A stretch of DNA of 64,000 nucleotides from Flavobacteriales bacterium UBA6051. Lineage in GTDB: Bacteria; Bacteroidota; Bacteroidia; Flavobacteriales_D; Crocinitomicaceae. The position numbers and the translations under genes were made by a program. Of this stretch, positions 7,930-16,974 are shown piece by piece (the first letter of the stretch is position 1; each line of letters starts with the position of its first letter). Where the stretch lies: contig DIYP01000018.1 in NCBI GenBank assembly GCA_002427735.1, forward strand, positions 1 to 64,000. The letters are read 5' to 3'. A model generated the notes under the pieces. That model did not search any database. It saw only the letters and a program-made list of their open reading frames with translations, and was not told the DNA's origin.

Positions 7930-10056
7930 CTATTCGATGTTTTTATCGGCAACGTGTTCAGAAACGTTGATAATATGGTCTCCTACCTTTTCCAGTGAAG
8001 AGAACAAATTACTAAAGATAAGTGCATTATCTGTATTCGCTCCTGAACCTATTTGCTCAAGATGCTCTCTACGCAATTCATCACGGAGTTGATTAATCTC
8101 GCGCTCTTTAGCAATAGCATCTTCTAAAGAAATAGCGCCGTAAGAGGAATTGAGATTACTGTTCATAACTTCAAATGCTTCGTCAATAAGCTTCATCATC
8201 TTATTTAAACCATTTCGCTGTTCTGGAGTGAAGTAAATTTTACTTTCATCCTTACGCTCAAGGGTCTTGGAGATTTGATAGAAAATATCACCGATGCGCT
8301 CAAGGTCGGTTGTGATATTTAGCATGCCCCTCATGCGTATGGAAGCATCGGAACTCATTTCTAATCGCGCGGTTTTACCAAGATAGTCGGCTATTTCAAC
8401 TTCTACGCGGTCAGTTATTTCCTCATATTTTTCAATTTTTCCGAGCACCTTGTTTTTTACCTTTCGCTCAGAAGTATTGATATATGTTTTGATGAAATTA
8501 TTCATCTTGGCCGTAATCTTACCGAATTTAGCCACCTCTTTTTTGGCTTCGAGAATACAAAGCTCTGCTGTCGATCCAAGCGGACCATCAATGAAGTCTA
8601 GTTTAAACACTTCGTCGGAATCACCTCTGGAACGAACAAATCGTTCCGCTAAGTTCACCAGCTGAGGAACAAACCAGATCAAAATAAGTACGTTTGCAAG
8701 ATTAAACAGCGTATGGAAGAGTGCAATCCCCGAGTTGGCCATTTCCGGATTTCTCGCATCGAAATTCTCACCTGCTACAAAATAACCGATCATACTGGTG
8801 AACAGTGGGAAGATTAAAATCATCCAGACGACTCCGATCAAGTTAAACATCGTATGAATGAATGCCGATCGTTTTGCATGGACGTTTGCAATCAACGACG
8901 CTATTTGTGCCGTAATTGTTGTTCCGATATTCTCACCAAGAATCATCGCACAGGCTACTTCAAACGGAATTGAGCCTGCTGCAACCATGGTTAAAGTCAG
9001 AGCCATAGCGGCCGATGAAGATTGAATAATAATCGTAATAAGCGTTCCAAGTAGTACGAACATTAATCTTCCGTACCACACATCTTTAAAGTCCACGAAG
9101 AACTGAACAATGGCGGAGTGCTGATCTAGCATTGGTACGGAGTCCTTCAAGGTTTCTAATCCGATGAAAAGAATACAGAACCCGAAAATGGCACCGGCCC
9201 AGGCTTTCACCTTTCCTTTTTGAACAAATAGCAGCGGAGTCGCTAAACCGATAATCATAAAGGCATAACTTGAGATGCTTACTTTAAACCCGAGTAAAAG
9301 AACCAACCATGCTGTAATCGTTGTTCCTACGTTCGCTCCCATCATTACACCAGCGGATTGACGCAATGTCATCAAACCAGCATTCACAAAACTTACGGTC
9401 ATAACTGATGTTACAGAGGATGATTGAACAATGGAAGTGATTCCAAAACCTGTCATTACACCAGTAAAGCGATTGGAAGTAATAGAGCCAAGCATTGCTC
9501 TCAGTCGATTCCCCGCAGCCTGTTGCAACCCTTCGCTCATGATCTTCATTCCATAGATGAAGAAACCAAGTGCACCAATCAGCAGCAATAACTTTCCGAC
9601 GCCCCATCCACGTTCAGTTGAACAACTGATTTCCTCCGACCAAATCGGATCGGATTTACCTTTCTCAATGTCTTTGATGTTACCATCAAGTGTCGTTCCT
9701 ACTTTGAAATAGTAGGTTTCTGGTCCATCGAGTCCTGTTAATTCAAAATGATTGGAGTCTATTGAAATGGGCTGAGAGTACATCCATTCACCACCTTCAA
9801 ACCCTTTTTTAATGCGATTTTTACGAATTTTGGTATTGTAGGTGATGATTAATTGACCACCATTTTTTCTCAATAACTCTTGAGTTTCGCAATCCAATGT
9901 CCAATAAAGTGTGGCGCTTTCAACATCACCCTCTGCATGAAAGTTTATAAAATCTTCGGAAGTAATCACCGATTGATTAGCACTTTCATTTTGTCCAAAT
10001 AAAGCTCCTACAAATAGAAGTTGGAAAAGCAGCGCAAAGCGAAGTTTCATTGACAT
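7930..10056 (-). CDS. Na/Pi-cotransporter family protein with PhoU domain
   Basis: 708-aa inner-membrane protein of the NptA/YjbB type. Signal peptide (MSMKLRFALLFQLLFVGALFG), then an unusual periplasmic beta-sandwich of about 120 residues (fibronectin-III-like: ETYYFKVGTT), then a membrane domain of about 155-470 holding the paired hallmark repeats (SIVQSSSVTSVM and IIIQSSSAAMAL), and a C-terminal cytoplasmic PhoU-like helical domain (about 490-705) with E/D-rich metal-binding helices (YEEITDRVEVEIADYL, SLEKVGDHIINVSEH). It moves phosphate with sodium; E. coli YjbB is thought to export Pi, so direction is uncertain. The PhoU domain may link phosphate flux to the PhoR-like kinase. The N-terminal domain is the odd feature. 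Confidence 0.85.
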   Translation of the reverse strand: MSMKLRFALLFQLLFVGALFGQNESANQSVITSEDFINFHAEGDVESATLYWTLDCETQELLRKNGGQLIITYNTKIRKNRIKKGFEGGEWMYSQPISIDSNHFELTGLDGPETYYFKVGTTLDGNIKDIEKGKSDPIWSEEISCSTERGWGVGKLLLLIGALGFFIYGMKIMSEGLQQAAGNRLRAMLGSITSNRFTGVMTGFGITSIVQSSSVTSVMTVSFVNAGLMTLRQSAGVMMGANVGTTITAWLVLLLGFKVSISSYAFMIIGLATPLLFVQKGKVKAWAGAIFGFCILFIGLETLKDSVPMLDQHSAIVQFFVDFKDVWYGRLMFVLLGTLITIIIQSSSAAMALTLTMVAAGSIPFEVACAMILGENIGTTITAQIASLIANVHAKRSAFIHTMFNLIGVVWMILIFPLFTSMIGYFVAGENFDARNPEMANSGIALFHTLFNLANVLILIWFVPQLVNLAERFVRSRGDSDEVFKLDFIDGPLGSTAELCILEAKKEVAKFGKITAKMNNFIKTYINTSERKVKNKVLGKIEKYEEITDRVEVEIADYLGKTARLEMSSDASIRMRGMLNITTDLERIGDIFYQISKTLERKDESKIYFTPEQRNGLNKMMKLIDEAFEVMNSNLNSSYGAISLEDAIAKEREINQLRDELRREHLEQIGSGANTDNALIFSNLFSSLEKVGDHIINVSEHVADKNIE

Positions 10057-10204
10057 ATAGAGTTCTTTAAAAAACTACCGCGAAAGTATCTCAAAGGATG
10101 CAATTTCGAAGTGATTTAATGTTAAGTAAATATTATTAAATCCAAGTATAGTTCTGGTGGTTCAAATGTAACGAATATGGCTTACGCTCGTCATTGAATG
10201 TGGC

Positions 10205-10232
10205 AAAAAAAATGCCCGCCAATTGGCAGGCA
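10205..10232 (-). terminator. Terminator of small lipoprotein gene
   Basis: TGCCTGCC/GGCGGGCA-type stem (8 bp with one mismatch, loop AATT, 10213-10232) followed on the minus strand by eight T (10205-10212). Confidence 0.75.
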
Positions 10233-10254
10233 CTTATTCAGTGGTTAGTAAATA

Positions 10255-10590
10255 TTATTGCGGAAAAGAATTTCCTCCATCCTCATTCACTTCGATTTTA
10301 CTATCTGGAAACTTTGTATGGACAAAACGCGCAATTTCTTTCATTTCAGCATCAGTTGAAAAGCTGGTCTTGATAGAAATCTCTCGGTAAAATTTGTTTT
10401 TGTATAACTCCCATTCCATAGTGGATAATGTCCCAACAACTTCTCCTTTTTTCAGAATATTCCAACCGTCAATAGAATAACCTTTAGAAGTAATTTCCTC
10501 TTCGTCCATGAAGTATGCACTCGATGCACAAGAGGTCAAGAGAAAGGCACAAAAGGCCGATAGAAAGAAGATTTGATTCAATTTTTTCAT
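10255..10590 (-). CDS. Small lipoprotein of unknown function
   Basis: 111 aa. Lipoprotein signal with lipobox LLTSC (Cys21). The mature part is short, acidic and shows no domain I recognise; it has a plausible alpha/beta pattern (DGWNILKKGEVVGTLSTMEWELYKNKFYREISIK) and ends in a polar Gly/Asn tail. It stands alone between the phosphate transporter and a divergent response regulator, with its own terminator. Not assignable to a process. Confidence 0.65.
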   Translation of the reverse strand: MKKLNQIFFLSAFCAFLLTSCASSAYFMDEEEITSKGYSIDGWNILKKGEVVGTLSTMEWELYKNKFYREISIKTSFSTDAEMKEIARFVHTKFPDSKIEVNEDGGNSFPQ

Positions 10591-10764
10591 GGTGCAAATG
10601 TATAATTATCAGATACGATCAATGTTTATTCAATGTTATTAAATTATTTTTTAATAGCGATTGATGCATCCATTTTATTAAGCGTTAAAAAAATGTTAGT
10701 GGCATACAAATTGTAAGCTAGTCGTCTTTTTTTAGATAACTTAGTTCTTTATTCTTAGCAGCCG

Positions 10765-11454
10765 ATGAAAACAAAGATTTTACTCGTGGAAGATGATGCC
10801 AGCTTGGGTTTTATTATTTCAGATCAATTGAAATCCGATGGTTATAGCGTTACACTTTGCACGGATGGTGCAGAGGGCTTTCAGCGCTTTAACGAGGATA
10901 AATTTCACATGTGCATTTTTGATGTTATGATGCCAAAAAAAGATGGCTTTTCTTTGGCAAGAGATATCCGGAAGGTAGATCCTGACATTCCAATTTTATT
11001 TCTTTCTGCAAAGTCCAACGATGAAGATAAGGTTGAAGGGTTCAAATCAGGTGGAGATGATTATCTCACAAAACCATTTAATGCAGAGGAGTTACAGTTG
11101 AGAGTCGCTGCTATGCTTCGTCGGGTTAATATTCAGCCAGAAGCAAAGGATGAGTCTGTATTTGAAATTGGCGACTACACATTTGACACTATTAATTTCA
11201 ATCTCAAGCATACTAATTTTGAGAAAAATCTGACTAAGAAGGAAGCACAAATATTGAAAATCCTTTGCAAGTTTATGAACCAGGTCGTGGCGCGTGAAAT
11301 TGTGTTAAATGGTGTTTGGGGACATGATGATTATTTTGTTGGAAGAAGTCTGGATGTGTTCATTACTAAGCTCCGCAAATACTTGAAGGAAGACGAACGT
11401 ATTCAGATAGCCAACGTTCACGGTATTGGGTTTAAGTTGGAAGTTCAGGACTAG
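10765..11454 (+). CDS. OmpR-family response regulator, orphan
   Basis: 229 aa. Receiver domain with VEDD, phospho-acceptor Asp53 (MCIFDVMMPKKDG) and LTKPF, then a winged helix (about 130-227; KKEAQILKILC, GRSLDVFITKLRKYL, VHGIGFKL). It resembles the RprY branch of Bacteroidota rather than the two PhoB-like proteins in this window. No histidine kinase gene is adjacent. Its TAG stop overlaps the GTG start of tsaB by one base, so the two are probably translated from one message. Upstream DNA (10591-10764) is AT-rich with no clear -7/-33 pair. Confidence 0.85.
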   Translation: MKTKILLVEDDASLGFIISDQLKSDGYSVTLCTDGAEGFQRFNEDKFHMCIFDVMMPKKDGFSLARDIRKVDPDIPILFLSAKSNDEDKVEGFKSGGDDYLTKPFNAEELQLRVAAMLRRVNIQPEAKDESVFEIGDYTFDTINFNLKHTNFEKNLTKKEAQILKILCKFMNQVVAREIVLNGVWGHDDYFVGRSLDVFITKLRKYLKEDERIQIANVHGIGFKLEVQD

Positions 11455-12125
11455 TGGGAACATATATTTTACATCTTGAAACCGCAACGAAGGTTTGCTC
11501 GGTTGCACTTTCAAATAACGGCGAGCTCATCGCCCTAAAAGAAATACGCGAGGAAGGTTTTTCGCATGGCGAGAACTTAAACCTCTTCATTGAAAACGTA
11601 CTTTCACAGGCTGAAATCAAAAGCAAAGATCTTTCTGCTGTTTCTCTTGCTTCTGGACCTGGTTCTTACACTGGATTGCGTATTGGAGCTGCGACAGCTA
11701 AGGCTTTATGTTATGCTTTAAACATTCCACTCATCGCTATTGATGCCCTAACAAGTTTGATTCATGTTGCTAGAGAAAAGCATGCTAACGGAAACCTTTG
11801 TGCGGTAATTGACGCGCGAAGAATGGAGGTTTACAATCTTATTGTCGACAATAACAATCAGCCGCTGAAGGAGATTTCTGCTGATATCATAGATGAATCT
11901 ACTTATAGTGCTTTTGATCCTTTTGTTTGCATCGGGGATGGAGCTGAAAAGCTTCAGGATATTTGGCGCGATCGTTCCTGCCAGTTTGATCTCAGTATAA
12001 GTGCTTCGGCTAAGGGGCAAGTATCAATTGCTTACTCGAAGTTTCAGACAAATGATTTTGAAGATGTCGCTTATTGGGAGCCCTTCTATCTCAAAGATTT
12101 TATTGCTGGAAAGAAGGCAAATTAG
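11454..12125 (+). CDS. tsaB: tRNA threonylcarbamoyladenosine biosynthesis protein TsaB
   Basis: 223 aa, the inactive ASKHA-fold partner of TsaD in making t6A37 on ANN-decoding tRNAs. Signatures: N-terminal YILHLETATKVCSVAL and the conserved SGPGSYTGLRIGAATAKALC segment. It starts with GTG, sharing the last base of the upstream regulator's TAG. The 3' end runs 26 nt into the convergent trpA gene. TsaB normally has no regulatory link with the trp operon; the arrangement looks like simple gene packing. Confidence 0.93.
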   Translation: MGTYILHLETATKVCSVALSNNGELIALKEIREEGFSHGENLNLFIENVLSQAEIKSKDLSAVSLASGPGSYTGLRIGAATAKALCYALNIPLIAIDALTSLIHVAREKHANGNLCAVIDARRMEVYNLIVDNNNQPLKEISADIIDESTYSAFDPFVCIGDGAEKLQDIWRDRSCQFDLSISASAKGQVSIAYSKFQTNDFEDVAYWEPFYLKDFIAGKKAN

Positions 12126-12858
12126 GGCGTAATTTTGTTATGAAGTCTTCAGTTTCATTCTGAGCTACAGCTTTTAAGAAGGCAGAGCCAATTATAGCGC
12201 CATCCGCATGTTCATGAACAATGGTCAAATCCCTACTAGAACGGATGCCAAAACCGATAAATAATGGGGTTTCACCACATACGTTTTTGATTTCCTGAAT
12301 ACGTTTTTGATCAAGATTCAGATTACCCGTGCTACCCGTTGTTGCATTGTTTGATACAAGGTAGACGAAACTGTCTCTACAAACTTCAGCGGTCTCTTTG
12401 ATTCGTTCGTCGCTCGTGATTGGAGTGATAAGAAATGAGGGCGTGATGTTGTAGGATAAAAACGTTTGCTCATAGAAACGTTTATAAATATCTAAACTCA
12501 TATCTGGTAAAATGAGGGAAGCAATGTGCTGTTGTTTACACCTTTCAAGAAAACGATCAATTCCATACTGAAGAACAGGATTTAAATATCCCATTAGCAC
12601 AATTGGAAGCGGACACTTTATTTCCGAAAGCTGATCAAAGATGAGATCTATGTGCATTCCGTTCTTTATAGCGATGGAACTGGTCTCTTGAATTACGGGT
12701 CCGTCAGCCATTGGGTCCGAAAAAGGAATCCCTACCTCAATAAAATCTATACCTTTTTGCTCCAGCATTTGAAGTTGCGCGTATAAACTATCAATAGTTG
12801 GATAACCCGCAGTTGTGAATATGCTCAGTTGCTTGTGAGATTGTCGAAATACGTTCAT
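12100..12858 (-). CDS. trpA: Tryptophan synthase alpha chain
   Basis: 252-aa TIM barrel that cleaves indole-3-glycerol phosphate to indole and glyceraldehyde 3-phosphate and hands indole to TrpB. Catalytic Glu41 and Asp52 are seen in FIEVGIPFSDPMADGP; the phosphate-binding region GFGIRSS is intact. It is the last gene of the trp operon, three bases after trpB. Slightly short for the family at the N-terminus (typical 255-270). Its stop lies inside the tsaB reading frame on the opposite strand. Confidence 0.97.
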   Translation of the reverse strand: MNVFRQSHKQLSIFTTAGYPTIDSLYAQLQMLEQKGIDFIEVGIPFSDPMADGPVIQETSSIAIKNGMHIDLIFDQLSEIKCPLPIVLMGYLNPVLQYGIDRFLERCKQQHIASLILPDMSLDIYKRFYEQTFLSYNITPSFLITPITSDERIKETAEVCRDSFVYLVSNNATTGSTGNLNLDQKRIQEIKNVCGETPLFIGFGIRSSRDLTIVHEHADGAIIGSAFLKAVAQNETEDFITKLRPNLPSFQQ

Positions 12859-12861
12859 ATG

Positions 12862-14052
12862 TTAAATAAGTTGTGTATATGTTTCGATGTCTTTGTCGCC
12901 CCTTCCTGAGAGGTTTACGACTACAACATCTTCGTTCGTTAGTGTCATTTTGTCCAGTGCCGCCAGGGCATGAGCACTTTCCAATGCTGGAATTATTCCT
13001 TCGAGTAGCGTTAATTCTTTGGCTGCCATTAGTGCTTCGTTGTCAGAAACATAAACAGCTTTGGTTCGCCCTGTCGAAATAGAATGCGCATGTAAGGGAC
13101 CAATGCCTGGATAATCTAATCCCGCGGAAATTGAATGCGGCTCAATTACTTGACCGTGATGATCCTGCATTAAGAGTGTCATACTTCCATGTAAAACACC
13201 TGGACTGCCCAATGCCGATGTTGCGGCTGAAGCTCCGCTGTCAATTCCTTTTCCCGATGCTTCTACAGCAATTAATTCGACTTGATCTTTTGAATAGAAA
13301 TGATAAAACGCCCCGGCAGCATTGCTCCCACCACCAACACAAGCAACTATTTTTGTTGGAAGTTCATATCCCGTTTTTTCCTTTAATTGCAGTTTAATCT
13401 CCGCTGAAATAATCGATTGGAAATCTGCGACTATCATAGGATAAGGGTGAGGACCTACAACACTACCGATTAAATAGTAAGCTTGTGGATGATTGATCCA
13501 ATAGCGAATAGCTTCGTTCGTGGCGTCTTTAAGCGTTTTGCTTCCGCTTGTTGCCGGAACTACCTCTGCACCCAAGAATTGCATGCGTTGAACATTGGGT
13601 GCCTGACGTTGAATATCTTTTTCGCCCATAAAAACGATACATTTCATATCCATTAATGCGCATGCAGTAGCCGTTGCAACACCGTGTTGACCTGCCCCGG
13701 TTTCTGCAACAATATGGGTTTTTCCCATTCTTTTGGCCAGTAGTATTTGTCCCAGTGCATTATTGATTTTATGAGCCCCGGTATGATTTAAATCTTCTCG
13801 TTTGAGAAAAACAGAACAACCATATTTACTACTGAGTTTTTGCGAGAAGTAAAGCGAAGTTGGCCTTCCTACATAATCCTTGAGAAGCTGAACAAATGAA
13901 TCTTGAAAACTACTATCTTGATTACATTTGGCATATGCAGATGATAATTCCTCAATATTTGGTCGCAGTAACTCCGGTACGAACGCACCACCGAAATTGC
14001 CATAGAAACCGAGATCATCGGGTTGTGTATGTGTGATTGTAATTGACTCCAT
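12862..14052 (-). CDS. trpB: Tryptophan synthase beta chain
   Basis: 396 aa, PLP enzyme joining indole and serine. PLP-binding Lys95 is in [13 protein letters not shown], the phosphate cradle in [10 protein letters not shown], and the substrate Glu region in [13 protein letters not shown]. The length and the presence of the TrpA gene next to it indicate the TrpB1 type. Its start overlaps the end of trpF by 38 nt, an unusually long overlap for this operon. Confidence 0.97.
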   Translation of the reverse strand: MESITITHTQPDDLGFYGNFGGAFVPELLRPNIEELSSAYAKCNQDSSFQDSFVQLLKDYVGRPTSLYFSQKLSSKYGCSVFLKREDLNHTGAHKINNALGQILLAKRMGKTHIVAETGAGQHGVATATACALMDMKCIVFMGEKDIQRQAPNVQRMQFLGAEVVPATSGSKTLKDATNEAIRYWINHPQAYYLIGSVVGPHPYPMIVADFQSIISAEIKLQLKEKTGYELPTKIVACVGGGSNAAGAFYHFYSKDQVELIAVEASGKGIDSGASAATSALGSPGVLHGSMTLLMQDHHGQVIEPHSISAGLDYPGIGPLHAHSISTGRTKAVYVSDNEALMAAKELTLLEGIIPALESAHALAALDKMTLTNEDVVVVNLSGRGDKDIETYTQLI

Positions 14053-14632
14053 GGATAAATTGTTTTATTTCTTTGATTTTTTTGACCCCAGGAGTGATTT
14101 CAAAACCACTGTTGATATCAACTCCAGTGAGCAGCGGATGTTCAATTTTCTGAATTTCCTCTAATGATTCAAGATTCAAACCGCCACTCAGAAAAAAAGG
14201 GGTGGAGAGAAAGTAGCGATTGAGAATTTCCCATTGAAACTTCTTTCCAGAACCACCATAAGCAGGTGTTTTAGTGTCGAAGAGGTAGTAATCTACTTTT
14301 CCTTCATAATCCCTGATCGAATTAAAATTAAAATTGTCGTGCATGCCGAAGGCTTTGAAGACCCGTACATGACTTTTTAGTGCAGCTGCAATTTCCGGTG
14401 TCTCATCCCCATGTAGTTGCACGGCATCTAATTGATCCGATTGGATGAGATCCAAAATACAATTCAAAGATTCATTGACAAACACCCCAACGCGTTTGGC
14501 TTTTTTACTTTTTGGAGCCGTGGAGACAAAGCGCGGAGATTTTGAATAATAGATGAATCCGATGTAATCACTGATTTCGGATATTTCTGCGACTTGTTTG
14601 ACTTGTGTCATCCCACAAACTTTAACTAACAT
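14015..14632 (-). CDS. trpF: Phosphoribosylanthranilate isomerase
   Basis: 205-aa TIM barrel, Amadori rearrangement of phosphoribosylanthranilate. General base Cys6 (KVCGMT) and general acid Asp119 ([15 protein letters not shown]) are present. It overlaps trpC by 11 nt upstream and trpB by 38 nt downstream, so it is certainly part of the trp transcript. Not fused to TrpC, unlike in enterics. Confidence 0.96.
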   Translation of the reverse strand: MLVKVCGMTQVKQVAEISEISDYIGFIYYSKSPRFVSTAPKSKKAKRVGVFVNESLNCILDLIQSDQLDAVQLHGDETPEIAAALKSHVRVFKAFGMHDNFNFNSIRDYEGKVDYYLFDTKTPAYGGSGKKFQWEILNRYFLSTPFFLSGGLNLESLEEIQKIEHPLLTGVDINSGFEITPGVKKIKEIKQFIHGVNYNHTYTTR

Positions 14633-15416
14633 AATTCATCGTTTTTGGTGATAAAGAAGTAATGAATTGTTTGGGGTCTTCTTGTTTCAGAATACTTTCA
14701 CCAATAAGCGCCCCCTTGAACCCAATTGATGCCAGGTGCAACAATTCTGATCGTGTGCGAATTCCAGATTCAGAAATACAAGGAATATCTTCAGGCAAAA
14801 AGTCATACAGCGCATGAGAGGTGGTTAGATCAGTTTTTTGCAGGTGAAGGTTTCGGTTGTTTACACCAATAATATCCACTTGATCGTTGATTTTCTTTAG
14901 ATTCTCTCGATCATGACATTCCATTAATACTTCCATTCCAAGCTGTTGTGCCATGATGGTTAAATGAAGTGCTTCTTCTGTGCTAAGTGCTTCTGCAATG
15001 AGTAGTATAACATCTGCTCCTGCCGCTTTCGCTTCAAAAAGTTGCAATTCATCAATGATGAAGTCTTTGCGCAAAATGGGTACATTGACATTTTCACGAA
15101 GCGAAGTGAGGTCTGACATGGTGCCTCCAAAAAACAAGTTGTCTGTTAAACAAGAAATGCCGGCTACATTCGATGCTGCATACAGTTTACCTTGTTGAGT
15201 AACATCAATGTTTGCATTAATGGTACCTGCACTTGGTGACTTTCGTTTTATTTCGGCAATAATTCCGAAGCTCTCATTTGCGAGTTTCTTTTTAAGCGAT
15301 ATAGCAGAACGACTAAATAGAGGAGAGGCTTCAAAGTCTTTATAAGAGTATTCCTTTCGCAATGCTTTAATTTCGGACTTTTTTTGTTCGAGAATTGTAT
15401 CTAAAATAGTTTTCAT
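14622..15416 (-). CDS. trpC: Indole-3-glycerol phosphate synthase
   Basis: 264-aa TIM barrel that closes the indole ring. Catalytic Lys in IIAEIKRKSPSAG, second Lys in VPILRKDFIID, and the Glu/Asn pair in IIGVNNRNL and ISESGI are intact. Start ATG overlaps the trpD stop (ATGA). Free-standing monofunctional form. Confidence 0.97.
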   Translation of the reverse strand: MKTILDTILEQKKSEIKALRKEYSYKDFEASPLFSRSAISLKKKLANESFGIIAEIKRKSPSAGTINANIDVTQQGKLYAASNVAGISCLTDNLFFGGTMSDLTSLRENVNVPILRKDFIIDELQLFEAKAAGADVILLIAEALSTEEALHLTIMAQQLGMEVLMECHDRENLKKINDQVDIIGVNNRNLHLQKTDLTTSHALYDFLPEDIPCISESGIRTRSELLHLASIGFKGALIGESILKQEDPKQFITSLSPKTMNYVS

Positions 15417-16396
15417 TTGATCATGTTTAATTGGTGTATTCCTTTACCCGATTGTATGTGATCGAGTGCTTTTTGAAAATGGTATGAGAGCGATGACCCC
15501 GGTTCAAAGAGTTGTAATGAAGTTGCCACATTGGCCGCTATCACATTATTTTGAACAGGTGTTCCTTTACCACTAAGTATAGACTTGATAATTTGGGCTG
15601 CTTGTTCAATGGTAGTTCCTGAAAACAATTCTTCAGATTGCGTCTTTTCTACAGCAAATGTCGTGTGATCTAAAATTTCATCGGAATTTTTACCCAGGAC
15701 TCTCGTGCTATCCGTTAATGTTATTTCATCAAAACAATCCATTCCATAAACGACGCGAAAATCAGTACGGTCTTCTTTAAGAATATGCTGGTAGAGACGT
15801 GCTAATTCTAGTGAATACGTTCCAGTTAATTGATAAGTTGGTTGAACCGGATTAACCAATGGTCCAAGAGAATTAAATATCGTTCGAACACCGAGTTTTT
15901 TCCGAATAGGCGCCACTTTTTTCATTGTTGGATGGAAGAGTGGAGCATGCAGGAAACAGATATTATGATCTTCAAGGTCTTTATTTAAATGTTCCGAGTT
16001 GTTACTAAATGTATAGCCTAATGCCTCGAGTACATTAGATGAACCACAAAGTGAACTGACTCCATAATTACCATGCTTGATTACCTTTTTTCCCATCGAG
16101 GCCAATATGAGTGCGCTTGTTGTTGAAACATTGAACGTATTCTTGCCATCTCCACCCGTGCCACATAGGTCGATGGCATCAGTGACTGATAAGTTGGGTT
16201 TGATGCTCAGCTCAAGGAGCGCTTGTCTAAAGCCTTTTAATTCCTGAAGTTGTACTCCTCGCATTTGTATGCCCACAAGTACTCCAGCAATGGTTGCTTC
16301 ATTGATTCTGTCATCGTCAATGGCATAGATGAAATCTTGTGCTTCTTCAAAAGAGAAGGCTTCATATTGAATGGTCTTTTCAAGTAAATAATTCAT
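15413..16396 (-). CDS. trpD: Anthranilate phosphoribosyltransferase
   Basis: 327 aa. Transfers phosphoribosyl from PRPP to anthranilate. PRPP/Mg motifs: DLCGTGGDGKNTFNVST and KHGNYGVSSLCGSSNVLEALG. I use the ATG at 16396, which overlaps the trpG stop as ATGA; a TTG further upstream (16426) would lie inside trpG and add an unneeded extension. Not fused to TrpG. Confidence 0.96.
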   Translation of the reverse strand: MNYLLEKTIQYEAFSFEEAQDFIYAIDDDRINEATIAGVLVGIQMRGVQLQELKGFRQALLELSIKPNLSVTDAIDLCGTGGDGKNTFNVSTTSALILASMGKKVIKHGNYGVSSLCGSSNVLEALGYTFSNNSEHLNKDLEDHNICFLHAPLFHPTMKKVAPIRKKLGVRTIFNSLGPLVNPVQPTYQLTGTYSLELARLYQHILKEDRTDFRVVYGMDCFDEITLTDSTRVLGKNSDEILDHTTFAVEKTQSEELFSGTTIEQAAQIIKSILSGKGTPVQNNVIAANVATSLQLFEPGSSLSYHFQKALDHIQSGKGIHQLNMIK

Positions 16397-16974
16397 GTTG
16401 TTTGATTTGAAATACTGTTTACCCAATTCGCAATCATTCTTCGACCATCTGGTGTTAAAATGGATTCTGGATGAAATTGAACCCCTGAAACGGGGAGCGC
16501 ACTATGTTTGAAAGACATGACAGTTCCTTCCAAGGTGGAGGAAGTAACGATCAACTCTTTAGTTTCTGATACATCTACAGACCAGCTATGGTAGCGACCA
16601 ACCTCAATTTGATCTTTTATTCCATCGAACAGCGTATGATTCTTGAACTGTTGGATAGAGCTGGATTTGCCATGGAATGGCTCCTGTTCCAGTACAATTT
16701 GACCGCCATAGTATTCTGCTATGGCTTGATGTCCCAAACAAACGCCAAGTAATGGTTTTCTGTGACTAAACTCGCGAATGACCTTCATAAGTTCACCTGC
16801 TTCAGATGGGACTCCTGGTCCTGGCGATAACAGAATTCCATCAACTTCCTGAAGCTTTTCATAATTAACAACATCATTACGAAAAATAATAACCTCGCCA
16901 TCAATAGATTCCTCTACATACCGCACGATGTTGTAGACAAATGAATCGTAGTTATCAATTACAGCTATTTTCAT
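16393..16974 (-). CDS. trpG: Anthranilate synthase glutamine amidotransferase subunit
   Basis: 193-aa class I glutaminase that feeds ammonia to TrpE. Triad: nucleophile Cys in GVCLGHQA and His/Glu in VQFHPES; oxyanion LSPGPGVP. ATGA overlaps on both sides (trpE before, trpD after). Members of this family can also serve PabB; no pabB is nearby and the operon context points to Trp. Confidence 0.95.
   Translation of the reverse strand: MKIAVIDNYDSFVYNIVRYVEESIDGEVIIFRNDVVNYEKLQEVDGILLSPGPGVPSEAGELMKVIREFSHRKPLLGVCLGHQAIAEYYGGQIVLEQEPFHGKSSSIQQFKNHTLFDGIKDQIEVGRYHSWSVDVSETKELIVTSSTLEGTVMSFKHSALPVSGVQFHPESILTPDGRRMIANWVNSISNQTT

Noticed and set aside
10111..10140. TTAAT, TTAAG and TTAAA upstream of the Na/Pi transporter
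   Set aside because: Spacings of 6 and 14 nt do not fit the 11-nt pattern seen at the other phosphate genes.
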